From assembly GCA_036245805.1 (NCBI GenBank), contig BTRK01000006.1, positions 34,104,901 through 34,168,900 on the forward strand: a stretch of 64,000 bases of DNA. Reading direction: 5' to 3'. This DNA comes from Pristionchus mayeri. Its lineage: Eukaryota > Nematoda > Chromadorea > Rhabditida > Neodiplogasteridae. Within the stretch, counting starts at the first letter, position 1, and each line of letters begins with the position of its first letter. The notes beneath the pieces were generated by a model that was not told the DNA's origin, ran no database searches, and saw nothing but the letters and a program-made list of their open reading frames with translations. Of the stretch, positions 59,718 to 64,000 are shown in pieces. The position numbers and the translations under genes are program-made.

Positions 59718-62108
59718 TTGTAAAATTAGCATAAATCATAATTAGATTTTTTGTTAGGATGTTTTGTTGATTTGATCTCAGGAAATTTGTACATATTAAC
59801 TTTACCATTTCATTTCGCTGAATCATGCTCGTAAATTTCATAAATCTCAAGTGTTCATTTCGTCGATATCATTTTGATTACTAGAAAAATGCTCAGACCG
59901 TCAGTGGCTGTGCATCTCTTCGTTGGGGTAATGAAAAGAGCGATAATTGCACATTTGTCTGCACAAAGATCCAATAAAATTCTATGTATAATTAAGAATG
60001 AGAGTTGATAGGCTTTTGCTGACGAATGACTCGGAAATTTTTCTGTTCTTACCTTGATACATTATTGTAATCTGCTCGTTTATATGAGTGACTATCTGAG
60101 AGAACTGACCAGAGGCCGTACAGCGAAAAATAAATTGTTGATTTTAAGATGTTCCTAGGGGTATCTTTTCACGTAGAGTCCGAAAATCGCCCTTAGAAAT
60201 CCGTATCTCTAACACCTCGTTTTCTGTAGCACGCTTCAACGTCGAGGTCGGTTTTTCTAACTTTTGAACGGATCATTCAAACCCCATAAATTTATAGTAA
60301 TTCTGAAAGAACTCGACGAGATAAGCATTTTTACTGTTGGAAGTAAAATGCTAGCTCATCTGTGAAAAAAATATGACCACGTGAAATTTCAAAATTCTCA
60401 CCCTGAAATTGTTTTTCGCGAATGTACAAATTAGATTATCTTATTCGATTCCCCGCTAAAAGTTACCCCTAAGTGCAAAATTTCACCAAAATAACTGTGT
60501 CGAAAAGTGATTTCTCGAATAAAGGAAGAAGTCGGAGTGGTTATTTTCGCCAATTTTTACGCAGTTTCCTGCAGAACCTTCGTGAGTTACGATCAGTTCT
60601 CAACTTTTTTCGACGATTCTACACTTGGGAAGAAATATGAACCTGAAAAACTCCGAGTTTTGAGAATTTCTGAAAACTCGATTTTCTCAACTTCGACATT
60701 TCCAATTTTTATGCATTTATAACATCTCATTTTCAAATCACATCCCACTACCGCCCATTAAATCTTGTAGAACGTACCAACAGGAGTCGGAAAATTAACA
60801 TATTGGCTGGCCTTTTGCGGAAAATTCTAATTGCTATTCACCTGAAAACGCAATGCCGACGGTAGGAAAAATATTCAAATTGATCATTTGACAACTTTTG
60901 AAAGTATTTTGATCTGTGTTATAGTTGTTTAAACTCTATCAATAGCAGTTACTCTAAATCAGTGCATAAATAACAGCTAAACGTAAATTGAAAAAAATAT
61001 CGAAAAAAATATCGAAAAATTGAAAACCAAAAAAATTGAAAACGATGAATACGCCTTGTAGTCAACCCCATCCGATGAAATTTTTACAGAAACACATGAA
61101 ACAAGCAAAATACCGACTATTTATGCAAAACTGTACTCTAAATCGTATTTTATTCGTTTGGTTCCCTCGCGAAATCTTGTTTTTAACCAACAATTAGTCT
61201 GATGCAGCCCCATCGGGCCAGCCAATATGTTAATTTTCCGACTCCTGTTGGTACGTTCTACAAGATTTAATGGGCGGTAGTGGGATGTGATTTGAAAATG
61301 AGATGTTATAAATGCATAAAAATTGGAAATGTCGAAGTTGAGAAAATCGAGTTTTCAGAAATTCTCAAAACTCGGAGTTTTTCAGGTTCATATTTCTTCC
61401 CAAGTGTAGAATCGTCGAAAAAAGTTGAGAACTGATCGTAACTCACGAAGGTTCTGCAGGAAACTGCGTAAAAATTGGCGAAAATAACCACTCCGACTTC
61501 TTCCTTTATTCGAGAAATCACTTTTCGACACAGTTATTTTGGTGAAATTTTGCACTTAGGGGTAACTTTTAACGGGGAATCGAATAAGATAATCTAATTT
61601 GTACATTCGCGAAAAACAATTTCAGGGTGAGAATTTTGAAATTTCACGTGGTCATATTTTTTTTCACAGATGAGCTAGCATTTTACTTCCAATAGTAAAA
61701 ATGCTTATCTCGTCGAGTTCTTTCAGAATTACTATAAATTTATGGGGTTTGAATAATCCGTTCAAAAGTCAGAAAAACCGACCTCGACGATGAAGCGTGC
61801 TACAGAAAACGAGGTGTTAGAGATACGGATTTCTAAGGCTCTACGTGAAAAGTTACCCCTAGGAACATCTTAAAATCAACGATTTATTTATCGCTGTACG
61901 GCATATAGATTGAATTGGTCAATTCTCTCAGATTCACTCATATTCAAACGCTCTAGATTTACAATGCACTACAATTAAGCGAATTATTAAGTATTTACAT
62001 TGTGTGCATCACGAACAAATCTATGATAATATGTATCGAGGACATGTGCATAATAAGTCTTAGAAGCGACTCTGCGTGACAAGTGATAACAAGATTTGAA
62101 GTATGGTA
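59718..62108. other. Intergenic region occupied mainly by a foldback element
   Basis: About 260 bases of 3' UTR of THAP-like gene 2 are followed by the element at 60082-61943. The short remainder on either side shows no gene. Confidence 0.6.
60082..61943. mobile_element. Foldback element, copy 2 of the ATATGAGTGACTATC family
   Basis: Same ends and the same length (about 1.86 kb) as copy 1. The outer several hundred bases (for example GTATCTCTAAC and AGCTCATCTGTGAAAAAAAT blocks) match copy 1, while the interior differs. The arms are nearly identical: a 71-codon frame at 60507-60722 (+) recurs unchanged at 61306-61521 (-). The centre is near 61.0 kb. Confidence 0.85.
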
Positions 62109-63637
62109 TCATAATTGGATGATATCGAAGACTCTCCATGATAATATTCTGAAATTTTGATCGAATATGATCTTCATTTTTCTTGTTTCCTTTAAGCTTT
62201 TAACGAAATCTTCCCAGTCCTTATCGGGAAGAGCTAGCAAAAGGGCCTTCGACATTTCCTTAGACACTATTTCGCCTTTTATGACCAGTTTAGTAAGGTC
62301 ATCCACGAACATTTCTGAAAATTCAAGAAGAATTTAAGAAATATAACTGTGTTGTCTACATATGTATTAGGGTGTTTCAAAAGTTCGTTCGTTTTTTGTT
62401 TGGGTGAAGAGAAAATCCGCTGTAATAAATATGCATTCCAAATACCAATGGTGTTTAAAGGAGGAGAAAACTCAAAATTCAATTTTTGAAGCTATCATAT
62501 ACACTGCCTAGAGCTCAATAACGACAATTAGCTCTGAAATTTTCACATTGATATCTCTATTCCGAACATAGTTATATCTAGTTGGCTGGGAGCCAGATCA
62601 GGGAAAGCTCAGGGAAGGGGCGAGAAAGCACGTGACTTGAAGAGAGTGCGTCACTTGGTGAAACATATTCCAACCGGGCTCGTGTTTGCATTTACTCCTC
62701 CTTTAATAGAGCACCCATTGCCCAATCACCCAATCCATGGAATTTCCATCAGCTGCTCTCTCCTGTTTTTAACAAAGTTTTATAGAAGGGGTACTGTAGT
62801 GGCCCACCTTCAAGTTTTCGACTTTAATATTTTTCCTACTCAGGAGCGCGATGATATTACTCCTCTAACTAAATAATTTAAAAGTGCAAGATCCCACAAT
62901 TCTTACAATGTGTTCCATTTGTGTCATTGATTTATATTTAATGATCTCTAGCATTCCTTGCTGATCACACTCAAACGGTAAATAACAGGTTCTTTCTTTG
63001 AGCGATCAAATCAAACCCAAATTGGAGTATGCGCTAATTGGAGATATTTAGTGGTACTCCCTATTACTTTGTACGTGGAACATTTGGCGAGCATGGAAGG
63101 AAAAATACTATCATTTATTTGTTTGATCATGAAATTTCGTCGAAAATGTGGAAGTTATGATTCAGATTTTTTTACATTTTAAATTTTTACTGATGCAGCA
63201 GCAAGAAGGTTCCTTCCATATTTAGTACATAAATTAACCAATCAATGCTCGATAAAACTGCGTAGAAACTAAAATGATTTCATGAAGATGAATACTTTCA
63301 CAAATAAATAAAAATAGAAGAAAACGCGATTTTGTGTCACTGCAGCACCGCATAAACGTTTCTTTAAAATCGGGGAAGGCAGCTAATCCAAATTCCATTA
63401 GTTACATGATAGGGTAATGGTTACTCTATTCACCAGTGTTGGAATTTGGGATGTATAATTATTACGGCGGATTTTATCTTTACCCGAACAAAAAACGAAC
63501 GAACTTTTGAAACACCCTAATATTACGTTTCATAGAAGGATAAATATAATATATGTCAACTCACGAGGTGTATTGAAACTGCGCAAGCAATTTTTAAGCT
63601 GGAGCCACACATTAGAAATTTGTCTTTCTTTGATCAT
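62109..63637 (-). CDS. Possible two-exon gene, function unknown
   Basis: Exon 63637-63565 (MIKERQISNVWLQLKNCL...) joins in phase, through a GTGAGT donor and a TTTTCAG acceptor, to exon 62314-62109 (MFVDDLTKLVIKGEIVSKEM..., ALPDKDWEDFVKSL). The product is about 91 aa, with composition and splice signals of a real gene,, but no domain I recognise. The 1.25-kb intron is filled by a TIR transposon. The first exon begins about 12 bases from a hairpin element, so the true 5' end may be missing or may lie outside the window. It could be a degraded fragment. Confidence 0.35.
62365..63521. mobile_element. Nonautonomous TIR element of about 1.16 kb
   Basis: The ends TTAGGGTGTTTCAAAAGTTC... (62367 onward, at least 30 bp with GTTCGTTTTTTGTT) and their complement (to 63521) are near-perfect terminal inverted repeats flanked by TA, a Tc1/mariner-style signature. 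The interior has only short frames, the longest at 62637-62876, without transposase motifs. Confidence 0.75.
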
Positions 63638-63648
63638 TGACAGCAACC

Positions 63649-63746
63649 ATAGTTGCCCACGCCGCCGGCGACCCCCATGACCCCCTATTCATGGGTGCAA
63701 AGTGCTTGTCACGAAAAGTGACAAGCACTTAGCACCCATGAACCCC
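63649..63746. repeat. Truncated copy of the ATAGTTGCCCA hairpin element
   Basis: The left end ATAGTTGCCCACGCCGCCGG matches the inverted form of the right end of the element at 20279-20420. The interior folds (CATGGGTGC, CTTGTCAC with complements), but the right terminal GTGGGCAACTAT is missing. Confidence 0.65.
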
Positions 63747-63927
63747 GGGTCATGGTCAAAAATCGATCGGTAGGTCAAGACTAGATACCGTACCTAATCG
63801 ATCATACATTACCATCCGATACCGTATACAGCTACCGTAACCCCCGATTATCGCAAACTAACTTTATTTTAAAAAGTCCTGGAACGGTGCCCAATCGATT
63901 CTACAGTACTCAAAACATTACAGTAAC

Positions 63928-63962
63928 CCAGTTCCGTGGGTCAGATCCAGTTCCTTGGGTCA
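63928..63962. repeat. Two direct copies of a 16-base unit
   Basis: CCAGTTCCGTGGGTCA at 63928-63943 recurs with one change at 63947-63962, a 19-base period. This may be the start of a longer tandem array beyond the window. Confidence 0.7.
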
Positions 63963-64000
63963 AACATTTTTCTAAAAATTTAAAATCGATTGATAAATTA

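Larger units (their letters stand above)
63638..64000. other. Right-edge sequence, repeats only
   Basis: After the uncertain minus-strand gene there is a truncated hairpin element and a short direct repeat. No exon is visible up to the window edge. Confidence 0.5.

Noticed and set aside
60507..61521. Identical 71-codon frames on opposite strands
   Set aside because: They are the same DNA in the two arms of a foldback element, AT-rich and without a domain.

Overview
The window is nuclear DNA from a nematode. The evidence is: genes cut into many short exons (often 60-150 bp) by small introns with TTTCAG-type acceptors, a transthyretin-like (TTL) gene of the nematode-expanded family, an RTE-clade retrotransposon, and many foldback or TIR elements. 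The dense exon structure and a retained LRP5/6-type Wnt co-receptor, which I recall as absent from C. elegans, suggest a non-Caenorhabditis lineage, perhaps a diplogastrid. That placement is inference.

Layout. Minus strand 1-797: 5' exons of a PVR/VEGFR-like receptor tyrosine kinase that runs off the left edge. 0.87-11.8 kb: a long gene-poor stretch with a TIR element carrying a tRNA-like core, two perfect palindromes and strand-asymmetric purine/pyrimidine tracts. 11.85-15.06 kb: an almost full-length RTE retrotransposon with a 10-bp target duplication and one in-frame stop. 15.5-16.8 kb: a mariner-sized TIR element. 16.9-23.7 kb (+): a 28-exon group II-like metabotropic glutamate receptor. 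25.0-25.7 kb (-): a small secreted orphan. 27.5-28.8 kb (+): a GSKIP-domain protein. 30.7-43.4 kb (+): a 46-exon LRP5/6/Arrow-like receptor with two large foldback elements in its introns. 44.0-46.5 kb (+): a protein with two THAP-like zinc fingers. 47.0-50.1 kb (-): an SGF29 tandem-Tudor protein with a long charged tail. 51.3-52.2 kb (+): the TTL protein. 52.6-59.7 kb (+): a larger THAP-like/AT-hook/C2H2 protein with a foldback element in an intron. 60-62 kb: a second member of that foldback family. 62.1-63.6 kb (-): a small uncertain gene with a DNA transposon in its intron.

There is no evident operon or pathway cluster. Two loose themes appear. One is signalling (RTK, mGluR, LRP5/6, and a GSKIP protein whose family binds GSK3, itself a Wnt-pathway kinase). 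The other is chromatin/DNA binding (two THAP-like proteins flanking SGF29, a reader of histone H3K4 methylation in SAGA). All exon models were read by eye from splice signals and codon phase and are not supported by transcripts.
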